A stretch of 64,000 bases of DNA from Parvibaculum sp035325945 (GCF_035325945.1 NZ_DAOKYX010000001.1:186001-250000), one strand, 5' to 3'. Positions 17,815 through 27,073 are shown, counted from the stretch's first letter. Translations and numbers: made by a program. Notes: generated by a model not told the origin, from the sequence alone.

Positions 17815-18639
17815 ATGGCCAGCGGCGAGGCAAAGAGGCGAACGGCGCTCGTCACCGGCGCGTCGGCGGGCATCGGCCGCGAACTCGCGCTCGTCTTCGC
17901 GAGCCACGGCTTCGACGTGGTGCTCGTGGCGCGGCGCGAGGAGCGGCTGAAGGAACTTGGCGAGCGCATCGGCAAGGAGCATGGCGTCAAGGCGCATGTG
18001 CTGGCGCTCGATCTTGCAGATCCCGCCGCGCCCCGACGCCTCTTCGACGAGATGGCGGCCCGCCACATCATGATCGACGCCCTCGTCAACAATGCCGGCT
18101 ATACAGTGCCCGGCCATTTCCGCGATACGCAATGGGCCGACCAGAAGGCTCTCATTCAGGTGATGGTGACGGCGGTGGCGGAGCTTTGCCACCTGTTCGG
18201 CCCCGGCATGGCGGCCAGGCAATATGGCCGCATCATCAATGTCGCTTCGCTGGCGGGACATCTGCCGGGCGCGGCGGGCGGCACGCTTTATGCGGCGAGC
18301 AAGGCTTTCGTCATCAAGCTGTCGGAGAGTCTCGCTCTCGAATATCAAGGCCGCAATGTGCATGTGACGGCGCTCTGCCCCGGCTTCACCTATTCGGAAT
18401 TTCATGACGTCGCGGGCAATCGCGCCGAGATGAACAAGCTGCCGAAATTCATGTGGATGAACGGCGACGCCGTGGCGCGCGAAGCCTATGAAGCCGTGAT
18501 GGCAGGAAGACCCGTCATCATCAATGGCAGGCTCAACAATTTCATCGCGCTTCTGACGCGGCTTCTGCCCCAGCGCCTTGTCCATGCGCTGATGGCGCGC
18601 AACCAGCGCAATGCGAAAGCGAAGCCCCGTGCCGCCTGA
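17815..18639 (+). CDS. Short-chain dehydrogenase/reductase (DltE/YqjQ-like)
   Basis: A 274-residue SDR with the cofactor motif TGASAGIG, the NNAG structural motif, and the catalytic Ser-Tyr-x3-Lys set (NVASLAG then YAASKAF). The basic residues after strand 2 (VARREERL) suggest NADPH preference. The ATG at 17815 has AAGGAAG at ideal distance; an in-frame ATG at 17791 is less well placed. The 3' end overlaps the sua5 start by 29 bases. The substrate is unknown. Confidence 0.88.
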   Translation: MASGEAKRRTALVTGASAGIGRELALVFASHGFDVVLVARREERLKELGERIGKEHGVKAHVLALDLADPAAPRRLFDEMAARHIMIDALVNNAGYTVPGHFRDTQWADQKALIQVMVTAVAELCHLFGPGMAARQYGRIINVASLAGHLPGAAGGTLYAASKAFVIKLSESLALEYQGRNVHVTALCPGFTYSEFHDVAGNRAEMNKLPKFMWMNGDAVAREAYEAVMAGRPVIINGRLNNFIALLTRLLPQRLVHALMARNQRNAKAKPRAA

Positions 18640-19609
18640 ATTCCTGCCCGCCAACGAAGAGGCCATCGCCCATGCCGGCGCGCTGCTGCGCGAAGGACGG
18701 CTCGTCGCCTTTCCGACCGAGACTGTCTATGGCCTCGGCGCGGATGCGACGAATGACAGGGCGGTCGCCCCGATCTTCGAGACGAAGGGAAGGCCGACCT
18801 TCAATCCGCTCATCGTCCATGTCTCCGGCCGCGAGGAGGCGGCGCGCCATGCCCGCTTCACGCCGGAGGCCGACGCGCTCGCCCGCGCCTTCTGGCCGGG
18901 CGGCATCACGCTCGTTCTGCCGCGCCTCGCCACGACGCCGATCTCGCTTCTCGTCAGCGCCGGGCTCGACACCGTCGCTCTCCGGGCACCCGGCCACCCG
19001 ATCGCGCAGGCGCTCATCCGCGCGGCGGACAGGCCGATCGCGGCCCCGTCCGCCAATGCGTCGGGCGAGGTGAGCCCGACACGGGCGCAGCATGTGATGG
19101 CATCGCTCGGCACGCGAGAGGCGCTTGCCCTCATCCTCGACGGGGGCTCATGCCCGCTCGGCCTCGAGTCGACTGTCATCGGCTTTCCGGAGAACGGCGC
19201 CCCCACCCTTCTCCGCCCCGGCGCCATCGCGCGGGAAGAGATCGAAAAGGTACTCGGACGAAAGCTCGCCGCCGCCGACGCGGCATCCGGCGAGGCAGGC
19301 CGCTCGTCGCCCGGCCAGCTTGCGAGCCATTATGCGCCGCGCGCGCCCCTGCGCCTCGATGTCGAAAATCCGCGCGAGGACGAACTGCTCCTCGCCTTCG
19401 GACCACATGTGCCGAACTGCTCCCGGCCGGTCATGAACCTTTCGCCCTCCGGCGATCTGCGGGAGGCGGCGGCCAATCTCTTCGCCATGCTGCGCTCCCT
19501 CGACCAGCTTGCGGAAGGGCACGCCATCGCGGTCATGCCCGTTCCCGCAAGGGGATTGGGTGAGGCGATCAACGACCGCCTGAGGCGGGCCGCCGCGCCG
19601 CGCGACTGA
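18611..19609 (+). CDS. sua5: L-threonylcarbamoyladenylate synthase, Sua5 type
   Basis: Sua5 makes L-threonylcarbamoyl-AMP from threonine, bicarbonate and ATP, the first step of the universal t6A37 tRNA modification. The 332 residues contain the YrdC domain (FPTETVYGLGADA, then KGRPTFNPLIVH and the PSANASGEVSPT loop) followed by the SPGQLASHYAP linker and the shorter C-terminal Sua5 domain. This distinguishes it from the shorter TsaC. The start is the ATG at 18611 inside the SDR gene; a GTG at 18629 is an alternative. The 29-base overlap implies cotranscription. Confidence 0.93.
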   Translation: MRKRSPVPPEFLPANEEAIAHAGALLREGRLVAFPTETVYGLGADATNDRAVAPIFETKGRPTFNPLIVHVSGREEAARHARFTPEADALARAFWPGGITLVLPRLATTPISLLVSAGLDTVALRAPGHPIAQALIRAADRPIAAPSANASGEVSPTRAQHVMASLGTREALALILDGGSCPLGLESTVIGFPENGAPTLLRPGAIAREEIEKVLGRKLAAADAASGEAGRSSPGQLASHYAPRAPLRLDVENPREDELLLAFGPHVPNCSRPVMNLSPSGDLREAAANLFAMLRSLDQLAEGHAIAVMPVPARGLGEAINDRLRRAAAPRD

Positions 19610-19625
19610 GCCGCGGAGTGCGCCG

Positions 19626-20120
19626 CTATTTCTTCGCGGAAATGCGCTCGAGCAGACCCAGCGATACGGCCGAAACGACGAAGGCCATGTGCATGATCGT
19701 CATCCACATGATCTTGCCGTTGTCGTACTGGCTCGCATTGAGAAAAATCTGCAGCAGATGAATGGACGAGATCGCGACGATGGCAGACGCGACCTTGACC
19801 TTCAGGCTGCCTGAATCGAGCTTGCCCAGCCAGTTGAGATCGGTGTTCGACTCATCGAAGCGGCTGACGAAATTCTCGTAGCTCGAGATCATCACCATCA
19901 GCACGAGGCTCGCGACAAGGGCCGCGTCGATCAGGCTCAGCATGGCGAGGATCATCTCGGCCTCGTCATAGGTCAGGACGCCCTTGATGACCTTGAGAAG
20001 CTTGATGACGTAGGAACCGGCATAGGCTGCAAGAGCGAGCCCGAGACCGAAATAGAAAATGACCAGAATCCAGCGCGCGGATAGGATGACGCGCTCAACA
20101 AGAAGCTCGGCTGATTTCAT
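19626..20120 (-). CDS. TIGR00645/YqhA-family integral membrane protein
   Basis: A 164-residue protein with about four hydrophobic segments (around residues 12-35, 55-78, 108-125 and 138-156), matching the conserved UPF0114/TIGR00645 family in length and pattern (ERVILSARWILV near the start, SSYENFVSRFD in the middle). The function is unknown. The ATG at 20120 has GAGGA six bases upstream, so a longer reading into the preceding gene is rejected. It converges on sua5 with 16 bases between stops. Confidence 0.88.
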   Translation of the reverse strand: MKSAELLVERVILSARWILVIFYFGLGLALAAYAGSYVIKLLKVIKGVLTYDEAEMILAMLSLIDAALVASLVLMVMISSYENFVSRFDESNTDLNWLGKLDSGSLKVKVASAIVAISSIHLLQIFLNASQYDNGKIMWMTIMHMAFVVSAVSLGLLERISAKK

Positions 20121-20176
20121 ACGGGTCCTCGATCTGTAATGCCCCAATATGGCATCGCGATCGAAAATTTCCAGCG

Positions 20177-21085
20177 CTAGTCCGCAGCCGGAACTGGCCC
20201 CACGAGCAGGGTCGGAATCCCCATTGTCGGCGGCCGCAGCGTCGCGACTTCGGTGCCCTTCTTGCGGCCCCTGCGCACATCCGACACCTCGACGCCATCG
20301 CGCATGAGCCGCTCGCGCATGGTGGCGACATTGCCCGCCTTCCATGCGAGGCCCCAATAGTGATCGTCGGCAGGCGCCTTCGCCTTGTCCAGCGGCTCGA
20401 CGACCTCGATGGTGACACCGCCAAGCCGGAAGAAGAGCTGGCGGACGCCCCATTCCGGCTTCGACTGATCGAGGGCGAGACGGATGCCGAGCTTGTCGCC
20501 GAGAAGCACCTTCATTGCTTCGGCATCGGCCGTCATGATGACGATGTGATCGAGCGCCGAAATCGCATCCGCGGCTGCCACGCCCTCGCGAAGTTCGGCC
20601 GGGGGAAGATTTTCGCGCCGGCTCGTTTCGTCGGTCAGGAGAAGGCTGACGCCCCGCGTCAGGCTTGTAGGCATGAGTACATTGCGCCAGCTCCGGACCC
20701 TGGAACCGTCCCGCGCCTCGCCCTGAGGGAGCGCCACGGCGGCCAGACCGATTGCGGTCAGCGCGCGCGCAGCCTTTTCCGCATCCGGCGTCCTCAGAAC
20801 AAGGGTCATCACCCCCTCGCCCCTCCCGTCAAGGTAGCGGGAGGTAACTTTTCCCCAGGGGCCGCCATTGACCGGCTCCACCAGTTCAAGGGACATGTTG
20901 TCGAGCCGAAAAACGACATGCGCCGTGCCGCCGCCCGGATCCCTGTGACGCCAGGAGGGCATGCGGCCAAGTATGCGCGTGTAGACCTCTTCGGCTTCCG
21001 CCAGATTCCTCACGGCGACTATCACGCGCTCCACGGCGTCGACTATCGTTTCTCCGGGCGTAACTTCGGGCATCTCTTCGGACAT
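20177..21085 (-). CDS. VOC-family (glyoxalase/bleomycin-resistance fold) protein, two modules
   Basis: The 302-residue protein contains two vicinal-oxygen-chelate half-modules: one starting VERVIVAVRNLAEAEEVYTRILG near residue 18 (quoted in part: VIVAVRNLAEAEEVYTRI), and one starting ALDHIVIMTADAEAMKVLLG near residue 180. Both end in VELVEP-like strands that supply the metal glutamate (LELVEPV and IEVVEPL). Such proteins act on small molecules by metal chelation or serve as binding proteins. No substrate can be named. It is divergently placed from the serine hydrolase gene at 21165 with 79 bases between. Confidence 0.82.
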   Translation of the reverse strand: MSEEMPEVTPGETIVDAVERVIVAVRNLAEAEEVYTRILGRMPSWRHRDPGGGTAHVVFRLDNMSLELVEPVNGGPWGKVTSRYLDGRGEGVMTLVLRTPDAEKAARALTAIGLAAVALPQGEARDGSRVRSWRNVLMPTSLTRGVSLLLTDETSRRENLPPAELREGVAAADAISALDHIVIMTADAEAMKVLLGDKLGIRLALDQSKPEWGVRQLFFRLGGVTIEVVEPLDKAKAPADDHYWGLAWKAGNVATMRERLMRDGVEVSDVRRGRKKGTEVATLRPPTMGIPTLLVGPVPAAD

Positions 21086-21164
21086 TGTTCGACTCGGTAC
21101 CTGCTAGAATGAGTGTCATGCTAAACTCCGCCCGCGAAATTGCGAAGCCCGCACCGGCCTTTTC

Positions 21165-22541
21165 ATGACTCCAGACATGCCAGGCATTTCTACCCGTCTC
21201 GACGATCTGACGCGCGCCTATGGCGTGCCCGGCGCGGCGCTCGCCGTCTGGGCAAGGGGCGAGCTTTCCGAGGCGGCATCGGGCGTGGTCAATATCGAGA
21301 CGCGCGTGCCCGCGACGCCGGACACGCTGTTCCAGATCGGCTCGATCACGAAGCTCTACACGGCCGCCATCTGCCTTCAGCTCGTCGAGGAGGGGAAACT
21401 CTCGCTCGACGAGCCCGTCAGGACGTGGTTGCCGGAATTCAAGGTCGCCGATGCCGAGGCAAGCGCGCGCATGACATTGCGCGATCTGCTCACCCACAGG
21501 AGCGGCATCGAGGGCGATTTCTTCAGGGATGCCGGGCGTGGCGAGGACCGCATCGCGCGTTTCGTCGGCATGCTCGGCACGCTCGGGCAGATCCATGCCC
21601 CCGGCGCCATGTTTTCCTATTGCAATACGGGCTTCGTCATTGCCGGTCGCCTCATCGAGGTCGCAGGCGGCGAGCCCTGGGACAAGGCCGTGCGCAGGCG
21701 CATCGTCAAACCCATCGGCACGCCCGCCTTCTCGACCCTGCCCGAACAGGCCATGCGCTACCTCACCGCGATCGGCCATCTCGGCACGGGCGAAGGGCTC
21801 TTCGTGTCTCCCATCGCCTATCTCGCGCAATCGAACGCGCCAGCGGGCTCCATGCCGATGGCGCGGGCGCGTGATGTCATCATCTTCGCGCGCATGCTGA
21901 TGAATGGGGGCGTCGCGCAGGACAGTACCCGCATCCTGTCGCCTGAAAGTGTTCGCGCCATGCATGAGATGAATGTCACATGCCCGCCGCGCATGAATAT
22001 CGACGCCATCGGGCTTGCGGCCTTCCTGTGGGATTGGGACGGTGACGGACGTTACGAAACCTTCGGGCATGACGGCTCGACCATCGGTCAGGCGGCATGG
22101 CTGCGCTATCATCCGGCGAGCGGAACGGCTATGGCCCTCCTCACCAATGGCGGCAACGGCAAGGGGCTCGCGCAAGCGATCATCGGCGAAATCTTTTCGA
22201 CCCATGCGGGGATCGCCCCGCCCGCGCCGCCCGCCCCGACGCCGGGGCTCGCCCTCGATCTCGCGCGCTATCCCGGGCGCTATGCCAATGTCATGGAGAC
22301 GGTGGAGGTCACGGTGGAAGGCGGGCAACTCGTCGCCACGACAATCTCCTCGCCCGATTTCGCCGTCATTTCCGGCGGCGGCAGGCGCGTCGCGCTCGCG
22401 CCGGTCGAGCCCTCGCTCTTCGTCGGCACGCCTCCCGGCATGACGCTTCCAGTGACCTATCATTTCCTCGAAGCGGACGGCGAGGGCCGACCACTCATTC
22501 TTCACACGGGCGTCCGCGCGCATCGGAGGATCGCATCGTGA
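21165..22541 (+). CDS. Serine hydrolase, class C beta-lactamase family
   Basis: The 458-residue protein has the penicillin-binding-protein/class C beta-lactamase triad motifs: SxxK as SITK around residue 59, YxN as YCN around residue 151, and HDG at about residue 304 in place of KTG. The HxG form and the extra C-terminal beta domain are typical of esterases and D-aminopeptidase-like members rather than true beta-lactamases. No signal peptide is evident, so it is probably cytoplasmic. The stop overlaps the GTG start of the FAD oxidase (GTGA), so the two are coupled. Confidence 0.87.
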   Translation: MTPDMPGISTRLDDLTRAYGVPGAALAVWARGELSEAASGVVNIETRVPATPDTLFQIGSITKLYTAAICLQLVEEGKLSLDEPVRTWLPEFKVADAEASARMTLRDLLTHRSGIEGDFFRDAGRGEDRIARFVGMLGTLGQIHAPGAMFSYCNTGFVIAGRLIEVAGGEPWDKAVRRRIVKPIGTPAFSTLPEQAMRYLTAIGHLGTGEGLFVSPIAYLAQSNAPAGSMPMARARDVIIFARMLMNGGVAQDSTRILSPESVRAMHEMNVTCPPRMNIDAIGLAAFLWDWDGDGRYETFGHDGSTIGQAAWLRYHPASGTAMALLTNGGNGKGLAQAIIGEIFSTHAGIAPPAPPAPTPGLALDLARYPGRYANVMETVEVTVEGGQLVATTISSPDFAVISGGGRRVALAPVEPSLFVGTPPGMTLPVTYHFLEADGEGRPLILHTGVRAHRRIAS

Positions 22542-23962
22542 AGCCGTCTCCGGAGACGCTGTCGCGCATGAAGGCCGTTGTCGGGCCGTCGGGCTTCATC
22601 GACGCTGCGGAGGACATGGCGCCCTATCTCGTCGAGCGGCGCGATCTCTACAAGGGGCGCGCGGCGGCCGTGCTTCGGCCCGCATCGACCGCTGAAGTTT
22701 CGGCCCTGATGAAGATCGCGCATGAGACGGAAACCCGCATCGTGCCGCAGGGGGGCAATACCGGCCTTGTCGGCGGACAGGTGCCTTTCGAGACGGGCGA
22801 GGAGGTCGTGCTTTCGCTCGCGCGCATGAACCGCATCATCGCGCTCGATGCGGAAAACAATACGCTGACCGTCGAGGCAGGTGTGACGCTTGCCGCCGCG
22901 CAGGATGCCGCGCAGGCGGCCGGCAGGCTTTTCCCGCTGAGCCTTGCATCCGAAGGGAGCTGCGAGATCGGCGGCAATCTCTCGACCAATGCGGGCGGTA
23001 CGGCGGTTCTTCGCTATGGCAATGCGCGCGATCTCGTGCTCGGGCTCGAAGTCGTGCTCGCCGATGGCCGCGTCTGGAACGGCATGCGAGGCTTGCGCAA
23101 GGACAATACGGGTTATGACCTCAAGCAGATTTTTCTCGGCGCGGAGGGAACGCTCGGCATCATCACCGGCGCCGTCCTGAAGCTCTATCCTCGCCCTCGC
23201 GCGGTCGAAACTTCTTTTGTCGCCGTGCCGGACGTCGAGGCGGCGGTGCGCCTTCTGCGCCTCGCGGACGAGGCGACGGGCGGGCTCGTCACCGGCTTCG
23301 AATTGATGCCGCGCATCGGCATCGAATTCGTGACAAAGCATCTTCCGGGGGCGAGCGACCCTCTCGCGGCGCCCTCGCCATGGTACGTTCTCATCGAGCT
23401 TGCCTCGGGCGGTGAAGGCGACGCGCTTTCGCAAGCGCTCGAAGCGATGCTCGAAACCGCCATGGAAAAGAACCTCGTCACCGACGCCGCCATCGCGCAA
23501 TCGGGCGCGCAACGCGACGAATTCTGGCGTCTGCGCGAAAGCATGTCCGATGTGCAGCGCCTCGAAGGCGGCAGCATCAAGCACGATGTTTCAGTGCCGG
23601 TTTCGGCCGTCGCGGACTTCATCGCGCGGGCAAGCCATGCGGTGGAGAAGGCGCTTCCGGGCATTCGTCCCGTGCCATTCGGGCATGTCGGGGACGGCAA
23701 CATCCATTTCAACCTGAGCCAGCCCATAGGCATGGACAAGCCCGCCTACCTCGCCCGCTGGGACGAGATGAGCGCCATCGTGCATGCAATCGTTCGCGAG
23801 TATGGCGGCTCGATCAGCGCCGAACACGGCGTGGGGCGCATGAAGCGCGACGAGATCGCGGCAACGAAATCGCCCGTCGAGATCGAGCTGATGCGGACGC
23901 TGAAGCGCGCGCTCGATCCGAAGAACATTCTCAATCCGGGCAAGGTCGTTTCGCTCGATTAG
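22538..23962 (+). CDS. GlcD/D-2-hydroxyacid dehydrogenase-type FAD-linked oxidase
   Basis: The 474-residue flavoprotein has the PCMH-type FAD domain (PQGGNTGLVGGQ, then GNLSTNAGGTAVLRYGN) and the C-terminal FAD-oxidase domain with GHVGDGNIHFN and AEHGVGRMKR. This is the pattern of D-lactate, D-2-hydroxyglutarate and glycolate dehydrogenases, which oxidise a 2-hydroxyacid to the 2-oxoacid and pass electrons to quinone or ETF. The substrate is not decided by sequence. The start is a GTG at 22538 preceded by GGAGGA at seven bases. The 4-base overlap with the hydrolase suggests that the hydrolase may release a hydroxyacid for it, which is inference. Confidence 0.9.
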   Translation: MKPSPETLSRMKAVVGPSGFIDAAEDMAPYLVERRDLYKGRAAAVLRPASTAEVSALMKIAHETETRIVPQGGNTGLVGGQVPFETGEEVVLSLARMNRIIALDAENNTLTVEAGVTLAAAQDAAQAAGRLFPLSLASEGSCEIGGNLSTNAGGTAVLRYGNARDLVLGLEVVLADGRVWNGMRGLRKDNTGYDLKQIFLGAEGTLGIITGAVLKLYPRPRAVETSFVAVPDVEAAVRLLRLADEATGGLVTGFELMPRIGIEFVTKHLPGASDPLAAPSPWYVLIELASGGEGDALSQALEAMLETAMEKNLVTDAAIAQSGAQRDEFWRLRESMSDVQRLEGGSIKHDVSVPVSAVADFIARASHAVEKALPGIRPVPFGHVGDGNIHFNLSQPIGMDKPAYLARWDEMSAIVHAIVREYGGSISAEHGVGRMKRDEIAATKSPVEIELMRTLKRALDPKNILNPGKVVSLD

Positions 23963-23986
23963 CGGGCGTCGCCCTTCGCGCCCTCC

Positions 23987-25327
23987 CTAATCGGCCGTGC
24001 GGGCGAGCGGACTGCCGATCGGCAGGTTCTGCGCCGGAACGACCAGAATCTTGTCGATCCGGGGCCCGTCCATATCCACCACCTCGAAGCGATAGCCGTT
24101 CCAGCCGAAATAGTCGCCCTCGCGCGGCAGGCGCCCGAACCAGTTGAACATGACACCGGCAAGCGTGTTGACCTCGGCCTGTTCGTCGCCCGGCAGCTTC
24201 GTCAGCTTCAGAAGACGGCGCACCTCGTCCACCGAGACGACGCCGTCGATGATATAGGACCCGTCGTCGCGCGCTACCACGGCAGGGTTCGCATCGACCG
24301 CGTGTTCGGAGATATCGCCGATGATGGCGAAGAATATTTCCGCCATGGTCAGTGTGCCGACGACATCGCCATATTCGTCGATGATGAAGCCCATGAACAT
24401 GCTCTCCGACTGGAGGATGCTCAACCCCTTGAGAACGGATGCCGTACGCGGGATATAGAGCGGCGGCGACATCTTGCGCAGCAGCTCGTCATTCGTCCGG
24501 GGCGAGAGAAAAAGGTCTTCGAGCCGCACCATGCCCACCGGCGCGCCGTTCATTCCCCGCCGCACCGGATAGCGCATCTTCTGTTCGGCGCGTATGAGCC
24601 TCAGATTTTCTTCCACCGTGAATTCCGTATCGAGCCACACCATCTGGACACGCGGCGTCATGATCTCGCTGACGCGCATGTCGCCGAGGCGGAAGACACG
24701 ATTGACGATGTCGCGCTCGACGCTATCGATGGCGCCGGCGGCGGCCCCCTCTTCCACAAGGTGCTTGATCTCCTCCTCGGTCACATGCGCGACCTGCTGG
24801 CCGGTCAGGCCGGCGAGCTTCAGCACCGTCTCTGTCGACCAGGAAAGAAGATCGACGGCGGGGCCGAATATGCGTGTCAGCGTCGTCATGGGCCGGGCGA
24901 TGGTCGCCGCGATCGCTTCCGGGTTGGCGAGCGCAAGACGCTTCGGCACCAGCTCGCCGAGGATGAGCGTCAGATAGGTGATGACGATGACGACGGTGCC
25001 GAGGCTGATCTGCTGCGCATAGGGCCCGACATAAGGCAGATGTGCGATCGACGCCGCGATGGGCTCGGACAGGGTCGCGCCACCGAAAGCGCCGCTGAAG
25101 ACGCCGACAAGCGTGATGCCGATCTGCTGGGCGGAGAGGAAACGGCCGGGCTCTGCATGGAGCGCCAATGCCGCCTCATAGCCGCCGACCGCGCCCTGCG
25201 CACGCATGCGTGCGGACATGAGCGCCTGAAGCCTCTGCCTCCTGGCGGAGACGATCGCCATTTCCGCTAGCGAGAAATAGCCGTTCAGCAAAATGAGGAC
25301 GAGCAGGATGATGATGTCGGATAACAT
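23987..25327 (-). CDS. CNNM/CorC-family transporter-associated CBS protein (HlyC/UPF0053)
   Basis: The 446-residue protein has an N-terminal DUF21/CNNM membrane domain (about four hydrophobic segments within the first 180 residues, including ILGELVPKRLAL), two CBS domains around residues 215-330 (MTPRVQMVWLD, then GFIIDEYGDVVGTLT) and a C-terminal CorC/HlyC domain. Relatives are linked to magnesium/cobalt efflux or cell-envelope stress. The name hemolysin is historical. Start is the ATG at 25327 with an upstream GGGACC context but no strong ribosome site. Confidence 0.9.
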   Translation of the reverse strand: MLSDIIILLVLILLNGYFSLAEMAIVSARRQRLQALMSARMRAQGAVGGYEAALALHAEPGRFLSAQQIGITLVGVFSGAFGGATLSEPIAASIAHLPYVGPYAQQISLGTVVIVITYLTLILGELVPKRLALANPEAIAATIARPMTTLTRIFGPAVDLLSWSTETVLKLAGLTGQQVAHVTEEEIKHLVEEGAAAGAIDSVERDIVNRVFRLGDMRVSEIMTPRVQMVWLDTEFTVEENLRLIRAEQKMRYPVRRGMNGAPVGMVRLEDLFLSPRTNDELLRKMSPPLYIPRTASVLKGLSILQSESMFMGFIIDEYGDVVGTLTMAEIFFAIIGDISEHAVDANPAVVARDDGSYIIDGVVSVDEVRRLLKLTKLPGDEQAEVNTLAGVMFNWFGRLPREGDYFGWNGYRFEVVDMDGPRIDKILVVPAQNLPIGSPLARTAD

Positions 25328-25639
25328 TTGGTCCCCGGCTGGCCACGGCGCCCGGGGATTATACAGTGAGAGGGGCGTCCGGCGCGAGACGCCTTAGCAC
25401 CTCCGCGACTTGTGAAATTCCGTCACCCCTGCCGCCTCGGCGATGCCGGCGCTCCACGCTTTTCCGGGCGGGATAAGGCGCCTCGAACGAAACCGTATCT
25501 CGACCCTCATGCGCGAAACTCTCACCATGCGCCGCTTTGGCGATGTTGACAGGCGCCTCAAGATCCCGGGTTATGTGCAGGGAGCCCGCCACAAACACGC
25601 CGAGACGACCGCGGCCGACGCAGCATATCCGCCCAATAC
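25328..25639. other. 312-bp intergenic region, no gene supported
   Basis: This stretch lies upstream of the CorC-family gene and downstream of the SRAP gene. I see only a small hairpin (GGCGTC at 25374-25379 pairing with GACGCC at 25388-25393). Open frames of 66 and 79 codons occur on opposite strands, but neither has a ribosome site or a recognisable protein. A promoter for the CorC-family gene is expected here but no clear -35/-10 pair stands out. Confidence 0.5.
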
Positions 25640-26380
25640 CTAGAAGAGATCACCCTGCCGATCGTCCGTGGGCTTCCGTTTTCTTGGGGCCGGCGCCTCG
25701 GGCACCGTCCGGGGGCGGACATGCGCCTCGACGATCAGGCCCGGATGATCATTGGCAACCCGGTTGACCCCTTCACTGACGGGGATCGCCTCCAGCAGAT
25801 CGTCCGGCGCAGGCTTCATCAGGTCCTGCAACTCCTTCAATGGCGTCGAGGGATCGAGCCAACGCGCCCAGTCCTTCTCGTCGAGTATCACCGGCATGCG
25901 CTCATGGATCGGCGCGAGCGTGGCGTTCGCGTCGGTCGTCACAACGGCGCAGCTTTCGATCTCGCTTCCATCGGCCGTCATCCAGTTGTCCCAGAGGGCA
26001 GCCATGGCAAAGGGCCTGCCGTCACGGCGGCGTATGAGATAGGGCTGCTTCGGCCCCTTCGGCATCACCTTCCACTCGTAAAACCCATCGGCCGGCATCA
26101 GGGCGCGGCGATGGCGAAAGGCCGCGCGGAAAGAGGGCTTCTCCGCGATCGTCTCCGCGCGCGCATTGATGAGAAGAGATTTCGGCTCTTCCTTCACCCA
26201 GGAAGGAATGAGGCCCCAGCGCACGAGAACGAAATGCCGGCGTCCGCCTTCGAGGCGGATGATGGGCACGGGCTGGCTCGGCGCTATGTTGTAGCGCGCA
26301 GGAAAATTCGGCCGCTCATCGAACTCGAAGAGGGTCCGCATCGCCTCGGGAGGCAGGGAGATCAGATAGCGTCCGCACAT
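25640..26380 (-). CDS. SRAP-domain abasic-site protein (YedK/HMCES family)
   Basis: SRAP proteins form a thiazolidine DNA-protein crosslink with abasic sites in single-stranded DNA and shield them. The 246-residue protein has the required Cys2 immediately after the initiator methionine (MCGRY), the asparagine in ARYNIAPSQ, the glutamate in GFYEWK and the histidine in PIHERMPVIL, so the active site is complete. The length is typical, with a short basic tail. The invariant MCGRY fixes the start at 26380. It is divergent from the Zur-type gene with 62 bases between, which contain the Zur-like palindrome. Confidence 0.95.
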   Translation of the reverse strand: MCGRYLISLPPEAMRTLFEFDERPNFPARYNIAPSQPVPIIRLEGGRRHFVLVRWGLIPSWVKEEPKSLLINARAETIAEKPSFRAAFRHRRALMPADGFYEWKVMPKGPKQPYLIRRRDGRPFAMAALWDNWMTADGSEIESCAVVTTDANATLAPIHERMPVILDEKDWARWLDPSTPLKELQDLMKPAPDDLLEAIPVSEGVNRVANDHPGLIVEAHVRPRTVPEAPAPRKRKPTDDRQGDLF

Positions 26381-26423
26381 GGTCCGCGAGCTTAACCGCC
26401 GCGGCGGGACAAGTCCTCCCGAT

Positions 26424-26435
26424 ATGTTGTAACAT
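26424..26435. promoter_or_regulatory. Zur-like palindromic operator before the Fur-family gene
   Basis: ATGTTGTAACAT has perfect five-base arms (ATGTT/AACAT) around GT. The form ATGTTATAACAT is the core reported for alphaproteobacterial Zur sites. It ends seven bases before the ATG of the Fur-family gene, so bound repressor would cover the ribosome-site region or promoter, consistent with autoregulation. It also lies 44 bases from the SRAP start. Confidence 0.6.
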
Positions 26436-26442
26436 CGCCGCC

Positions 26443-26985
26443 ATGGCGGAAGAGAGGAAAGCGGCGCGCAAGGCGCCCGCTCAAAAGCACCAGAGCGGCA
26501 AATCCCGGGAACACCGGCTCCACGACCATGATGTCTGCGTGGACGAAGCCATGAATGTCGCGCGCGCGCTTTGCGAAGAGCGCGCGGTCGCGCTCACTCC
26601 TATCCGCGAGAAAGTGCTTCAGATCGTCTGGCGTTCGCACAAGCCCGTGGGCGCCTATGAGGTGCTCGACGAATTGTCGCGGACGCACAAGGCGGCGCGG
26701 CCGCCGACGGTCTATCGCGCGCTCGATTTCCTGATGGCGGAAGGGCTCATTCACAAGATCGAATCGCTCAACGCCTATCTCGGCTGCGTCGAGGCGGGCG
26801 CGCCGCATACGAGCCAGTTCCTCATCTGCCGCAAATGCGGCACGGCGGAGGAAATCGTCGATCCGAAGCTCGACAAGGCGCTCGACGCTGCGGCAAGGCA
26901 TGTCCGCTTCATCGTCGAGCACAAGGTCGTCGAGATCGCGGGGCTCTGCGCGCCCTGCGCCGCCGATTCGGTGGAGCGCCCCTGA
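26443..26985 (+). CDS. zur: Fur-family regulator, probably Zur
   Basis: The 180-residue protein has an N-terminal winged helix (LTPIREKVLQIVW, then PTVYRALDFLMAEGLIHKI) and a C-terminal dimerisation domain with the structural zinc cysteines C129/C132 (CRKCG) and C169/C172 (CAPCA). The SLNAYLGC and GAPHTSQFLIC segments, rather than the Fur HHDH-rich pattern, point to Zur. Zur represses zinc uptake genes when zinc is replete. No znu genes are in the window. The N-terminal 25 residues are an unusually basic extension. A Zur-like palindrome precedes the start. Confidence 0.82.
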   Translation: MAEERKAARKAPAQKHQSGKSREHRLHDHDVCVDEAMNVARALCEERAVALTPIREKVLQIVWRSHKPVGAYEVLDELSRTHKAARPPTVYRALDFLMAEGLIHKIESLNAYLGCVEAGAPHTSQFLICRKCGTAEEIVDPKLDKALDAAARHVRFIVEHKVVEIAGLCAPCAADSVERP

Positions 26986-27073
26986 GCCTTCCTGTCCGCC
27001 AACCCCATTGAGCGGAAGCGCGCGGACAGGCATAAACTATCCCCATCGATATTCACCAATCCGGGGAACCATA

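Noticed and set aside
25359..25598. A 79-codon minus-strand frame before the CorC-family gene
   Set aside because: No ribosome site, no recognisable sequence and atypical composition; treated as noncoding.
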